DNA from: Halolamina pelagica | Lineage (GTDB): Archaea; Halobacteriota; Halobacteria; Halobacteriales; Haloferacaceae | Length of the DNA: 64,000 bases | Direction: 5' to 3' | Assembly: GCF_900115675.1 (NCBI RefSeq) | Contig: NZ_FOXI01000001.1 | Location: 310,001 to 374,000 of the forward strand | Part shown: in pieces, positions 43,747 through 53,480 of the stretch | Layout: the number at the start of each line of letters is the position of its first letter | How positions within the stretch are numbered: the stretch's first letter is position 1 | The notes under the pieces: model-generated | Database searches by the model: none | Told to the model about the DNA's origin: nothing | The model's input: only the letters and a program-made list of their open reading frames with translations | Program-made: the position numbers and the translations under genes

Positions 43747-45645
43747 ATGCCCGAGGAGAAAACTCGGCGGTCGTTCTTGGCGGCGGCAGGTACCGGCGTT
43801 GCGGCGGCACTCGCCGGCTGTGGCGGTAACGCACCCGACGAAACAGCGACGGAATCGCCCACCGACGAGCCGGCGGGCGGCTCCGACGACACCGACACGG
43901 AGCCGGGGACGCCGATGGCCGGCGGCACCCTCCAGATGATGGCGACCGGCGCGATCCAGACCCTCGACCCGATCAACGCGAAGGGGTCCGGCGCCGGCTA
44001 CAACCAGTACAACCAGCAGCTGATGGAGTTCCCGGACGGGGAGTACCCGCCGGAGGCCGCGCTGGCGAAGGACTACGAACTGTCCGACGACGGCCTCACG
44101 TACACGTTCACGCTGCGTGAGGACGCGACGTTCCACAACGGCGAGGACGTGACCGCACAGGACGTGGTCTACTCCTACCGACGGCTCGCGGAGTCCGAGA
44201 ACTCCCGGAACAAGGACGACATCATCGGCGAGACGATGACGATCGCCCACGAGAAGGACCAGACCCTCGCGCCCCCCGAGGACGAGACGACCCTCGAGGA
44301 CGTGGTCCCCGGCTCGCTGGCGGTCGAGGCCGTCGACGACTACACGTTCGAGATGACGCTCCAGAGCGCGTTCTCGTGGACGCTGTTCCAGATCGCGGGC
44401 GGCACGTTCGCGATCCTGCCGGAGAACTCCGTCGGCGACGTCGAGGGGTACGACGGCGAGTACGCCTACAACGAGTTCTTCAGCACGCAGGGCGACGGCC
44501 CCACCTTCGCCGGCGCGGGCGCCTTCGAGGTCGACTCCTGGAGCAAGGGCGACGCGATCACGCTGTCGGAGTACGACGACTACTACGGCACCGAGCCCCA
44601 GGTCGACGAGATCGTCTTCACGGTCGTCCCCGACGGCAACGCCCGACTCAACCGGTTCGAGAACGGCAACGCCGACATCCTCGAGGGGATGCCGACCGCC
44701 TCGTTCTCGCCGAGCAACGTCTCGATCGAGGAGCAGGACGGCGCCAAGCAGATCGGGACGTACGACCTGGGCGGCCAGACGGTCAACTACGGTCAGATCC
44801 CGGCGCTGACGACCGAGTACCTGGTGTTCAACACCCTCGAAGTCCCGATCCCGGTCCGGAAGGCGTTCGCCTACGCGCTGAACCAGCACGACGTCGCCGA
44901 GAGCGTCTTCAAGGGGACCGCGACGCCGGCCTACCACATCGTGCCGCCGGCGGCGTACCCGCAGTTCGAGGAGGACGTCAGCGCGAGCGAGACGTACACC
45001 CGCCACGCCGAGGAGGGGTACCAGTCCAACCTCGAGGGGGCCGCCGACGGCTACCCGTACGGCTACGCCGAGACGGATCTCGATTCCGCGAAGCAGGTGA
45101 TGGAGGACGCCGGCTACGGCCCCGACAACACCTTCGAAATCACGGCGACCACCATCTCCGGCAACAGCGCCTACCAGCGGGTCTTCACCCGCCTGCAGTC
45201 CAAGCTCCGGCAGGCCCACATCGAGATGGACGTGACCGAGGCGCAGTTCGGGACGATCATCAGCCAGGCCATCAGCGGCAGCATGGAGGTCTTCGCGCTG
45301 GGTGACGGGATGGAGTACCCCGGCCCGGAGAACTTCCTGCGCTTCCTCTGGGGCGGCAGCCCGTCGACGCAGTTCACCCGATGGGGCGCCGAGGGGAGCT
45401 ACCACGACGAGGAGCTCCGCCAGACCACCATCGACGCGTGGCAGGAGAACTACGCCGCCGAGGACGCCACGTCGGAGTCCGAGGCCGAGGCGTTCCAGAC
45501 CATCGAGGAGGGCAACTGGCTCTCCATGCAGGAGCTGCCGATCGTCAACCCCGCGAGCCAGCGCTTCTGGCACACCAACGTCGACGTGGAGATGTACGGC
45601 GTGATGGAGAACCAGATGTTCACCGACCTGACGCTCAGCCGGTAG
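43747..45645 (+). CDS. Peptide ABC transporter substrate-binding Tat lipoprotein, second operon
   Basis: 632 aa. Tat signal 'TRRSFLAAAGTGVAAALAGC' with Cys25 as the lipid site and an acidic linker. Family 5 features: 'LREDATFHNGEDVTAQDVVYSY', 'TQGDGPTFAGAGAFEVDSW', 'TEYLVFNTLEVPIPVRKAFAYAL'. It is larger than and clearly diverged from the binding protein at 32960, so a different peptide range is likely. An AT-rich element (AAACTATTTGCAT) lies about 25-35 bases upstream. The longest frame adds one GTG codon. Confidence 0.9.
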   Translation: MPEEKTRRSFLAAAGTGVAAALAGCGGNAPDETATESPTDEPAGGSDDTDTEPGTPMAGGTLQMMATGAIQTLDPINAKGSGAGYNQYNQQLMEFPDGEYPPEAALAKDYELSDDGLTYTFTLREDATFHNGEDVTAQDVVYSYRRLAESENSRNKDDIIGETMTIAHEKDQTLAPPEDETTLEDVVPGSLAVEAVDDYTFEMTLQSAFSWTLFQIAGGTFAILPENSVGDVEGYDGEYAYNEFFSTQGDGPTFAGAGAFEVDSWSKGDAITLSEYDDYYGTEPQVDEIVFTVVPDGNARLNRFENGNADILEGMPTASFSPSNVSIEEQDGAKQIGTYDLGGQTVNYGQIPALTTEYLVFNTLEVPIPVRKAFAYALNQHDVAESVFKGTATPAYHIVPPAAYPQFEEDVSASETYTRHAEEGYQSNLEGAADGYPYGYAETDLDSAKQVMEDAGYGPDNTFEITATTISGNSAYQRVFTRLQSKLRQAHIEMDVTEAQFGTIISQAISGSMEVFALGDGMEYPGPENFLRFLWGGSPSTQFTRWGAEGSYHDEELRQTTIDAWQENYAAEDATSESEAEAFQTIEEGNWLSMQELPIVNPASQRFWHTNVDVEMYGVMENQMFTDLTLSR

Positions 45646-45771
45646 AACGGTAATCGGCCGGCTTTTCAACACCCCCTTCCTACGCCCGTCCGAACGCACA
45701 CGAATGCACCCAACACGCCGTCTCGACCTCCGGTACGGACGAACTGAACAGCCGACCGACGGAGGCCAGAC

Positions 45772-46818
45772 GTGAGCAGAGCACGCTACCTCGGGAAGCG
45801 GCTGCTCATGGCGATCCCGGTCATCTGGCTGGGAACGTCGATGACGTGGTACATCATCTTCATGGGGCCGATCGACCCCGCGACGCGGCTGCTGAGCGAG
45901 GGGCAGGTCCGGAACCCCGCCGCGTACGAAGCCGCACAGACGCAGTTGGGGCTGAACCAACCGCCGCTCCAGCACTACGTCGACTGGCTGAGCAGCCTCA
46001 TCGTCTTCGACCTCGGCCGGACCTGGCTGCTCTACCAGGGATCGAGCGTGAACGCGCTCATCATGGACTTCCTCCCCCGGACGCTCTGGTTGGGGTTCTG
46101 GTCGGTACTGATCGCGATCTTCATCGGCGTCCCGCTGGGGTTCTACGCGGGGATGCGGTCGAACACGGTCGCCGACTACGTCGCGTCGATGGGCGGGATC
46201 GTCTGGCGGGCGATGCCCAACTTCTGGCTCGGGATCATGCTGCTGGCGGTCCTCGGGAGCTCACAGGCGATCTTCGGGTTCAGTTGGGAGGCGATCGGAC
46301 CGAACCTCACCTCCGGCATCTCCGGCAACCCGGACCTCAGCTACATGGCCGGCAACCCGATCGCCTTCTTCACGAACCCGAACGCGACCCTGCAGGCGAT
46401 CAAGAAGGTGGCCCCCGCCGCCATCGTGCTCGGGTCGGCGTCGATGGGGAACGAGATGCGTATCGGTCGAACGGCCGTGCTGGAAGTGAAGAACCAGGAT
46501 TACGTCGAACTCGCGAAAGTCAAGGGCGTCTCCGACCGGGCGCTCGTCTACAAACACATCCTCCGGAACGCGCTGGTGCCGTTGGTCCCGATCATCACCA
46601 GCGAGGCGTTCCTCCTCATCGGCGGCAGCGTGCTCGTCGAGTCCGTCTTCGGGATCAACGGGATCGGCTACCTGTTCTTCCAGGCGGCCATCCAGGGCGA
46701 CCTCCCGCTGGTCGGGACGCTGATGTACGTGTTCATCCTCATGATCGTCGGAATCAATCTGATACAGGACGTGCTCTACACGCTGATCGACCCGCGCGTC
46801 GGGTTGGAGGGCGAGTGA
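45772..46818 (+). CDS. Peptide ABC transporter permease (DppB type), second operon
   Basis: 348 aa from a GTG. 'RYLGKRLLMAIPVIWLGTSMTWY' is the first segment, and the EAA loop is 'DYVELAKVKGVSDRALVYKHILRN'. 'GGSVLVESVFGINGIGYLFFQ' is typical of DppB. A 126-base gap separates it from the binding-protein gene; I see no gene in that gap. Confidence 0.92.
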   Translation: MSRARYLGKRLLMAIPVIWLGTSMTWYIIFMGPIDPATRLLSEGQVRNPAAYEAAQTQLGLNQPPLQHYVDWLSSLIVFDLGRTWLLYQGSSVNALIMDFLPRTLWLGFWSVLIAIFIGVPLGFYAGMRSNTVADYVASMGGIVWRAMPNFWLGIMLLAVLGSSQAIFGFSWEAIGPNLTSGISGNPDLSYMAGNPIAFFTNPNATLQAIKKVAPAAIVLGSASMGNEMRIGRTAVLEVKNQDYVELAKVKGVSDRALVYKHILRNALVPLVPIITSEAFLLIGGSVLVESVFGINGIGYLFFQAAIQGDLPLVGTLMYVFILMIVGINLIQDVLYTLIDPRVGLEGE

Positions 46819-46819
46819 G

Positions 46820-48244
46820 ATGTCGGTGAACGGTTCCCGCGTCGCGGACGCCTTCACCGACGGGCGAACGGCGCTGTGGGCGCTCGTGGGATTGTTCCTC
46901 TTCCTCCTCGAAGCCGGCGCCGTTCTGAACTTCGTCGTCAGCCTGACCATCGACGGGCTCCTCGCGATCCCGGGCGTCGACGCCGTCGGCTTCCTGACCG
47001 CCGTCGAGAACGCGGTCCGGGAGATCCCAACGCTGCTCTCCCGCGAGACGATCCCCAACCAGGGGTACTTCGACGGCAGCGGGTACGAGGGGACGTTCCT
47101 CGGCCTCTCGCCCGCCATGGCGTGGGCGTTCCGTGCGACGCTGGTCTACCTCTACGCGTTCGCGGCCTTCGGCTGGGGGGTCTGGGGCTACCGGATCTAC
47201 CGCCGTGAGTACCGCGCCGCCGACTGGACCCCCCGCGACGACGTGTTCGACCGCTTCCGCGGGCACAAGTGGGGGATCTTCGGGCTCGTCATCGTGTTCA
47301 TGTTCGTCACGATGGCCGTGTTCGCGCCCGCGCTCGGGCCGACCACCGTCGACCAGAACATGCGCAACTCCTACGGCCACGAGATCGACTACTGGGACAG
47401 CGACTCCGGCTCCGTCGAGACGATCCTGGTCGGCGACGCGAACCTCGACTCCCTGTCCCAGGGGAACGACCAGAACGTCGAGCCGTGGACCTACGACGAC
47501 TACGGGCGGTTCCACCCGTTCGGGACGATGCAGGACGGGAGTGACCTGTTCACCTTCCTCGTGGTGGGGTCGCGCATCTCCCTGGTGATCGGCGTGCTCT
47601 CCGTGGCGCTGAGCGCCTCGATCGCCGCCACGCTCGCGTTAACGTCGGCCTACTACAAGGGCCGGGTCGACCTCAGCATGGTACTGGTCTCTGACGCCGT
47701 GATGGCGATGCCACAGCTCCTCCTCCTGATCATGCTCACCACCGTGCTCAGGGAGTCGTGGATCAACGAGGTGTACAGCGGCGGCTTCCTGCTCGCGCTC
47801 ATCTTCGCGTTCACCGGCTGGACCTACATGTGGCGGTCGATCCGTGGGCCGGCACTCCAGATCTCCGAACGCGAGTGGATCGACGCCGCCCGGAGTTTCG
47901 GCCAGCGACCGACGACGATCATGCGCAAACACATGCTTCCCTACGTCACCGGCTATCTGCTCATCTACGGCTCGATGACCCTCGGCGGCGCGATCATCTC
48001 CATCGCGGGGCTCTCCTACCTCGGGCTGGGCGTCGCGCCGCCGACCCCCGAGTGGGGCCGTGCGGTCAACCTCGGACAGGACTACGTCAGAACCGGCTCG
48101 TGGCACATCTCGCTCATCCCCGGCATCCTGATCACGCTGGTCGTGACCGGGTTCAACGCGCTGGGTGACGGGATCCGCGACGCGATCGACCCGCAGTCCG
48201 ACAGCGCCGGCGGCGAGACCGCCGGGGCGGGGGGTGGCGCGTGA
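46820..48244 (+). CDS. Peptide ABC transporter permease with N-terminal membrane extension (DppC type)
   Basis: 474 aa, against about 300 for usual DppC. The first 130 residues add two hydrophobic segments (ALWALVGLFLFLLEAGAVL; AFRATLVYLYAFAAFGWGVW) and a loop of about 60 residues. Then comes a normal DppC domain with a long first periplasmic loop: 'HPFGTMQDGSDLFTFLVVGSR' and EAA loop 'EWIDAARSFGQRPTTIMRKHMLP'. It ends with an acidic Gly-rich tail and overlaps the ATPase gene by four bases. Confidence 0.9.
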   Translation: MSVNGSRVADAFTDGRTALWALVGLFLFLLEAGAVLNFVVSLTIDGLLAIPGVDAVGFLTAVENAVREIPTLLSRETIPNQGYFDGSGYEGTFLGLSPAMAWAFRATLVYLYAFAAFGWGVWGYRIYRREYRAADWTPRDDVFDRFRGHKWGIFGLVIVFMFVTMAVFAPALGPTTVDQNMRNSYGHEIDYWDSDSGSVETILVGDANLDSLSQGNDQNVEPWTYDDYGRFHPFGTMQDGSDLFTFLVVGSRISLVIGVLSVALSASIAATLALTSAYYKGRVDLSMVLVSDAVMAMPQLLLLIMLTTVLRESWINEVYSGGFLLALIFAFTGWTYMWRSIRGPALQISEREWIDAARSFGQRPTTIMRKHMLPYVTGYLLIYGSMTLGGAIISIAGLSYLGLGVAPPTPEWGRAVNLGQDYVRTGSWHISLIPGILITLVVTGFNALGDGIRDAIDPQSDSAGGETAGAGGGA

Positions 48245-49263
48245 GCGACACCCTGCTCGAAGTCGAGAACCTCCGGACGGTGTTCCACACCGACAAGGAG
48301 ACCATCCACGCCGTCGACGGCGTGAGCTTCGACGTCCAGCGTGGCGAGACTGTCGGCCTCGTCGGCGAGTCCGGCTCGGGCAAGTCTGTCACCGCCCGCT
48401 CCGTGCTCGGACTCGTCGAGGAGCCCGGCGTGATCGAGGAGGGGTCGATCGAGTTCTGCGGCGACGAACTCGTCGGCGGCAACTGGGACGAACACCGCGG
48501 CGACATCGCTATCGTGTTCCAGGACCCGATGAACTCGCTCAACCCCGTCTACACGGTCGGTAACCAGATCAAGGAGGCGCTGCGCATCCACCAGGGGCTC
48601 CGCGGGCAAGCGGCGACCGACGCCGCGATCGAACTGCTGGAGGACGTGGGGATCCCCGACGCCGCCCGGCGCGTCTCGGAGTACCCCCACCAGTTCTCCG
48701 GCGGGATGCGCCAGCGTGCGGTGATCGCGATCGCGCTGGCCTGCGACCCGGACCTGCTGGTCTGTGACGAGCCGACGACGGCGCTCGACGTGACGATCCA
48801 GGCCCAGATCCTCGAACTGCTGGACGAGCTCCAGCGCGAGGAGGATCTGGGCGTCCTGTTCATCACCCACGACATGGGCGTGATCGAGGAGACGACCGAC
48901 CGCGTGAACGTGATGTACGCCGGCGAGTTCGTCGAGAGCGCGCCGGTCGAGGAGCTGTTCGACGACCCCAAACACCCCTACACGAAGGGGCTGCTCGCGA
49001 GCATCCCCGGCCGGACCGCCGGCGGGGACCGGCTCCCGACGATCGAGGGCGAGGTGCCGACCTCGACCAGCGAGCCCACCGAGTGCCGGTTCGCCCCGCG
49101 GTGCCCGCACGCGTTCGACGCCTGCGACGAGGTTCACCCCGAGCGGATCGCCGTGGGTGACCCCGACGCCGACCACGAGACGGCCTGTCTCCTCTACGAC
49201 GACGAGTTCGAGGAGTCGCCGCCCGAGGACGGCGTCGTGGCCGACGGAGGTGAGACCGCATGA
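48241..49263 (+). CDS. Peptide ABC transporter ATP-binding protein (DppD type), second operon
   Basis: 340 aa from a GTG. Walker A 'GESGSGKSV', Q-loop '[18 protein letters not shown]', signature '[15 protein letters not shown]', Walker B '[12 protein letters not shown]', and C-terminal '[17 protein letters not shown]'. Normal length, unlike the DppD-type protein of the first operon. Overlaps both neighbours by four bases. Confidence 0.92.
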   Translation: MSDTLLEVENLRTVFHTDKETIHAVDGVSFDVQRGETVGLVGESGSGKSVTARSVLGLVEEPGVIEEGSIEFCGDELVGGNWDEHRGDIAIVFQDPMNSLNPVYTVGNQIKEALRIHQGLRGQAATDAAIELLEDVGIPDAARRVSEYPHQFSGGMRQRAVIAIALACDPDLLVCDEPTTALDVTIQAQILELLDELQREEDLGVLFITHDMGVIEETTDRVNVMYAGEFVESAPVEELFDDPKHPYTKGLLASIPGRTAGGDRLPTIEGEVPTSTSEPTECRFAPRCPHAFDACDEVHPERIAVGDPDADHETACLLYDDEFEESPPEDGVVADGGETA

Positions 49264-50774
49264 GCGAGGCCGAGCCGTTCCTCGAAGTGCGCGACCTGAA
49301 GAAGTACTACGACGACGGCGGCCTGCTCGGCGGCGACCCCGTGAAGGCCGTCGACGGCGTCAGCTTCGACATCCGTGAGGGCGAGACGCTCGGCCTCGTC
49401 GGCGAGTCCGGCTGCGGGAAGACCACCCTCGGGCGGACGATCCTGAACCTGGAGACCGCGACCGACGGCGAGGTACTCGCCGACGACACCGACGTGACCA
49501 GCATCTCCGGCCGGGAGCTCCGCCGGTGGCAGAGTCACGCCCAGATGGTGTTCCAGGACCCCGACGCTAGCCTCAACGACCGGATGACCGTCGGCGAGAT
49601 CATCCGCGAGCCGCTGGACGCCCACGACTGGCCGAACCTCGCGGTGTCGGTCGCCGACGACCGCGAGGTGGCCGGCAAGCGCGTCCACCGCGCCGAGGGC
49701 GACGAACGCCGTGACGTGACGATCGACGCCGACGGCGGCGTCACCGTCCGCGAGGGCGCGCCGCTGACCCGCGAGGACCTGACCGTCGACGCCGACGGCG
49801 AGGGGGTCGACGTGACCCTCCACAAGCACGCATCCGAGATGCGCGAGGACCGCGTCCGGAGCCTGCTCGAACAGGTCGGCCTGCGGGAGGAGCACTTCTA
49901 CCGCTACCCCCACCAGTTCTCCGGCGGGCAGAGCCAGCGCGTCGGCATCGCCCGCGCGCTCGCGCTCGAACCGCGGTTCCTGGTGCTCGACGAGCCCGTC
50001 TCCGCGCTGGACGTGAGCGTCCAGGCCCGGATCATCAACCTGCTCGAGGACCTGCAGGACGAGCTCGGGCTCACCTTCCTGTTCATCGCCCACGACCTGA
50101 GCGTCGTCCGCCACATCGCCGACCGCGTGGCGGTGATGTACCTGGGTGAGGTGATGGAACTCGGACCGACCGAGCAGGTGTTCACCGATCCGGCCCACCC
50201 CTACACCGAGTCGCTGCTCTCGGCGATCCCCGGCTCGATGGTCGAGACGGGCGAGCGCATCACGCTGCGGGGCACCCCGCCCAGCCCGCGTGACCCGCCC
50301 AGCGGCTGCCGGTTCTCCTCGCGCTGTCCGGCGAAGATCCGCCCCGACGCGTACAGCGTCACCGGCGAGCACTGGGAGGCGCTCGACCAGCTCCACTCGG
50401 TGTTCCGCGCCCGGTCGAACGCCGAGAAGGGGATCGTCGACGTGGTCAAGGAGCGGCTGGGGGTCCAGGACGTCTCCACCGTCGACGAACTGCTGCTCGA
50501 ACTGTTCGACGCCGAGCGCGACGGCGACGGCGGGATCACGCTCGACATGGCCGCCGACGCCGCAGCCGTCGTCTACGAGGCCGCCGAGCTGGCCCGCGCC
50601 GGCGACGAGGAGGGCGCCGCCGAGCGCCTCGACGACGCGTTCGGCAGCGTCTGCTCGGAGGAGCACCCCGACGCCAACGACGTGGGCGCGGGACGGACCA
50701 GCCGGTGTCTCCGCCACCGCGAGGAGTACGCCGACCCCGACACCGTCATCGAACAGCGCTACCGCAGCGACTGA
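49260..50774 (+). CDS. Peptide ABC transporter ATP-binding protein with two insertions (DppF type)
   Basis: 504 aa; usual DppF length is 320-350. Walker A 'GESGCGKTT', Q-loop '[17 protein letters not shown]', signature '[15 protein letters not shown]' and Walker B '[12 protein letters not shown]' are intact. An acidic insert of about 70 residues follows '[10 protein letters not shown]' (about residues 125-190) and reads like a small beta domain. A second insert of about 100 residues splits the C-terminal Cys motif between '[13 protein letters not shown]' and '[10 protein letters not shown]' and is helical. The frame is open throughout. Confidence 0.9.
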   Translation: MSEAEPFLEVRDLKKYYDDGGLLGGDPVKAVDGVSFDIREGETLGLVGESGCGKTTLGRTILNLETATDGEVLADDTDVTSISGRELRRWQSHAQMVFQDPDASLNDRMTVGEIIREPLDAHDWPNLAVSVADDREVAGKRVHRAEGDERRDVTIDADGGVTVREGAPLTREDLTVDADGEGVDVTLHKHASEMREDRVRSLLEQVGLREEHFYRYPHQFSGGQSQRVGIARALALEPRFLVLDEPVSALDVSVQARIINLLEDLQDELGLTFLFIAHDLSVVRHIADRVAVMYLGEVMELGPTEQVFTDPAHPYTESLLSAIPGSMVETGERITLRGTPPSPRDPPSGCRFSSRCPAKIRPDAYSVTGEHWEALDQLHSVFRARSNAEKGIVDVVKERLGVQDVSTVDELLLELFDAERDGDGGITLDMAADAAAVVYEAAELARAGDEEGAAERLDDAFGSVCSEEHPDANDVGAGRTSRCLRHREEYADPDTVIEQRYRSD

Positions 50775-50834
50775 CGCCCACCCCTTTCGGTCGGGAACCG
50801 ACAGGGCTTACGCCACGGGCCCCAACGGTCGACC

Positions 50835-53204
50835 GTGTCCGGTTCGCCCGCTTGCGAGCTCTGTGACGACCCGATCCCCGAGCACCGCGAGGGCCGCTTC
50901 TGTTCGGACGGCTGCCGATCGGTCGCCGAGACGCTCCCGGCCGACGCCCCCGAGTCGGCAGCCGAGGACGCCGCCGCCGACGGGACCGCATCGGCCTTCT
51001 TCGCGGTCGAGGGGATGCACTCAGCGACCTGCGAGGCGTACCTGGAAGCCGTCGCCCGCGGGGTCGACGGCGTCGTCGACGCCGACGCGAGCTACGTCAC
51101 CGAGTCAGTCCGCGTCGACTGCGAGGGCGACCCGCCGATCGACCGCCTGACCGAGGCGCTCTCCGGCCTCGGCTACGACGCCACGCCGCGCGAGGAGCGC
51201 ACGCCCGAGGAGCGAGAGGCCGCCGACAGCGTGGTCGAGGGCGCGCTCGGCTACCGCTACGCCGCTGGCGTCGTGTTCGCCTCGTTCCTCCTGATTCCGT
51301 ACACGGTCGTGTTCTACCCCTCCCACCTCGCCTCCCTGTTGGGTGCCACCGACCCGCTGGCGGGCGAGGGGAACGTCGCGATGGTGCTGCCGGTGTTCCT
51401 GGTGCTGACGCTGGTGGTCATCTTCGTCACCGGCGCGCCCGTGCTCCGGGACGCCTACATCGCGCTGAAGCTCCGGACGCCCAACACGGGCCTGTTGGTC
51501 ACGCTGACCGCCTTCGCGGCGTACTTCTACGCGACGGCGGCCTTCTTCGCGGGCGGCACCCACGCCTACTACGACCTCGCGGTCGTGGCCGTCGCGACCG
51601 TCACCGGCGCGACGTTCTACGAGTCACTCGCCAAACGGAAGGCTGCGGGCGCGCTGACGGACCTGACCGTCTCCCGCGTCGCGGAGGCGGCCCGCGAGAC
51701 CGCCGACGGCACCGAGACGGTCCCCGTCTCCGAACTCGCGCCGGGCGAGCGCGTGCTCGTCCCCGAGGGCGAGCGCGTGCCCGTCGACGGGACGCTGGCC
51801 GAGGGCGAGTGCACCGTCGCCGAGGCGGTCGTCACCGGCGAGTCGACGCCGGTCCGCAAACGCGCGGGCGACGAGCTGGTCGGCGGCGCCGTCGTGACCG
51901 CCGGCGCGGCGGTCGTCTCGGTTGGCGAGGACGTACAGAGCAGCGTCGACCGCCTCGCGTCCTCGGTCTGGGGGTTCCAGAGCGCGACCCACGGCGACCA
52001 GCGCCGCGCCAACCGTATCGCCGAGCGCGTGACGCTGCCGCTGCTCGCGCTGTCGCTTCTCGCCGGCGTCGGCGCGCTCGCGCTCGGCGGGGGCGCCGCG
52101 GGCGCCGTCGTCGCGGCGCTCACGGTGCCGCTCGCGGCGTCGCCGTGGGCGCTGGGGGTCTCGACGCCGCTGTCGGCCGGCTCCAGCGTCGATCGCGCGC
52201 TCGGCCGCGGCGTCGCGGTGTTCGACGAGACGGTGTTCGAGCGCTTACGCGGCGTCGAGACGGTCGTGTTCGACAAGACCGGGACGCTCACCACCGGCCG
52301 GATGGAGGCGCTCTCCGCGGACGTGCCCGACGACCTGCTCGCCGCGGCCGCCGAACTGGAGCGCCGGGCGTCCCACCCCGCGGCGGCGGCGATCGTCGAC
52401 GCGTTCGGCGACGCCGACGTCCCGGCCGTCGAGGCGTTCACCAGCCACGCCACCGGCGTCGAGGGCGTCGTCGGCGACCGGCGCGTGCTCGTCGGCAACC
52501 CGGACCTGTTCGCCGAGCGCGGGTGGGAGATCCCCGAGGCGGTCCGCGAGCGCGCCGTCGACGTTCGCGAGTCCGGCCACCTGCCGGTGCTTGTCGGTGA
52601 GACTGCCGCCGGTGACGGGACGGTCGACGAGACGGACGACGGCCCCGGCGAGGCGGCGGGCGTCGTCGCCGTCGGCGACGAGTCCCGGGTCGACTGGGAA
52701 GCGACGCTCGAACGGCTCGGCGAGCGCGGGCTGGACGTGGTCGTCCTCACGGGCGACGACGAGTCCGCGGCCGCCGAGTTCGCGGCGAGCCCCCACGTCG
52801 ATCACGTGTTCGCCGAGGTGCCCCCGGCCGGGAAGGCCGAGGCGGTCCGGCGACTCCGGGCGTCCGGTCCGGTCGCGATGGTCGGCGACGGCACCAACGA
52901 CGCGCCGGCGCTTGCGGCCGCGGATCTCGGCGTCTCGCTGGGGAGCGGGACCGCGCTCGCGGCCGAGGCGTCGGACCTGGCGGTCGTCGACGACGACCTC
53001 GGCGGCGTGGCGGCGGCGTTCGACCTCTCGGCGGAGAGTTACCGGCGGCGCCGGTGGAACGACCGCGCGGCGCTGCTGTACAACGGTCTCGCGATCCCGC
53101 TGGCGCTGGCGGGGCTGTTGAACCCGCTGTTCACGATGGCCGCGGCGGTGGTGTGCTGTAGCCTCGTGGCGGCCAACGCGTTCCGAGAGTCGGGCGTCGC
53201 CTGA
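50835..53204 (+). CDS. P1B-type heavy-metal ATPase with altered metal-binding motifs
   Basis: 789 aa from a GTG. Domains in order: a Cys4 zinc-ribbon-like N-terminus (Cys7, Cys10, Cys23, Cys27), an HMA domain (about 55-115) in which the CxxC is Ser63-x2-Cys66 (MHSATCE), and eight expected membrane segments. The actuator TGES is at 334-337, the phosphorylation site DKTGT begins at Asp480, HP is at 514-515 and GDGTND at 684-689. The membrane CPC motif is replaced by Ser436-Pro437-Trp438. All catalytic motifs for phosphorylation are intact, so it is likely an active pump, but with no Cys in the transmembrane site. Haloarchaeal Cu+ pumps normally keep CPC. Ion specificity is open. Confidence 0.9.
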   Translation: MSGSPACELCDDPIPEHREGRFCSDGCRSVAETLPADAPESAAEDAAADGTASAFFAVEGMHSATCEAYLEAVARGVDGVVDADASYVTESVRVDCEGDPPIDRLTEALSGLGYDATPREERTPEEREAADSVVEGALGYRYAAGVVFASFLLIPYTVVFYPSHLASLLGATDPLAGEGNVAMVLPVFLVLTLVVIFVTGAPVLRDAYIALKLRTPNTGLLVTLTAFAAYFYATAAFFAGGTHAYYDLAVVAVATVTGATFYESLAKRKAAGALTDLTVSRVAEAARETADGTETVPVSELAPGERVLVPEGERVPVDGTLAEGECTVAEAVVTGESTPVRKRAGDELVGGAVVTAGAAVVSVGEDVQSSVDRLASSVWGFQSATHGDQRRANRIAERVTLPLLALSLLAGVGALALGGGAAGAVVAALTVPLAASPWALGVSTPLSAGSSVDRALGRGVAVFDETVFERLRGVETVVFDKTGTLTTGRMEALSADVPDDLLAAAAELERRASHPAAAAIVDAFGDADVPAVEAFTSHATGVEGVVGDRRVLVGNPDLFAERGWEIPEAVRERAVDVRESGHLPVLVGETAAGDGTVDETDDGPGEAAGVVAVGDESRVDWEATLERLGERGLDVVVLTGDDESAAAEFAASPHVDHVFAEVPPAGKAEAVRRLRASGPVAMVGDGTNDAPALAAADLGVSLGSGTALAAEASDLAVVDDDLGGVAAAFDLSAESYRRRRWNDRAALLYNGLAIPLALAGLLNPLFTMAAAVVCCSLVAANAFRESGVA

Positions 53205-53387
53205 TCACTCGGGGAGTTCGAACTCCCCGAGCACGAAGAAGCCCAGCGCGAACCCGGCGACGATCAACGCACCGGCGAGGAGCTGCGAGCGCGGTTGGCT
53301 GGGGAGGTACCCCGTCGCGAGCGTGCCGGCGACGACGAGCAGCGCGGCCCCGCCCAGTCCGACCGCCGTCCGCGTGCGTTCGTCCAT
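53205..53387 (-). CDS. 60-residue two-segment membrane protein
   Basis: Two hydrophobic stretches (VGLGGAALLVVAGTLATGYL; QLLAGALIVAGFALGFFVLG) with a charged MDERTRT start. The stop abuts the stop of the P-type ATPase gene. The longer frame upstream on this strand is the shadow of the LEA14-like gene. Unknown function; tail-to-tail arrangement is the only link to the ATPase. Confidence 0.6.
   Translation of the reverse strand: MDERTRTAVGLGGAALLVVAGTLATGYLPSQPRSQLLAGALIVAGFALGFFVLGEFELPE
53208..53231. terminator. Perfect 24-base palindrome at the junction of convergent genes
   Basis: Twelve-base arms CTCGGGGAGTTC/GAACTCCCCGAG with no loop, starting four bases after the P-type ATPase stop and lying within the last codons of the small membrane gene. 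It can fold in transcripts of either strand and may act as a bidirectional 3' end or protect mRNA ends. It has no T-tract, so classical archaeal termination is not shown. Confidence 0.4.
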
Positions 53388-53480
53388 GTCCCAGGTTCGC
53401 GCGCGAGGCGCCTTGAGCCATGCGCTTCCGGGTGACGGTACATCCGATGATTGAAGACCTCGCGCAGTCCATGCCGGGGT

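Noticed and set aside
43657-45975. Open frame of 772 codons on the minus strand
   Set aside because: Antisense to the peptide-binding protein gene, whose Tat signal and family motifs are clear; the shadow has no recognisable fold.
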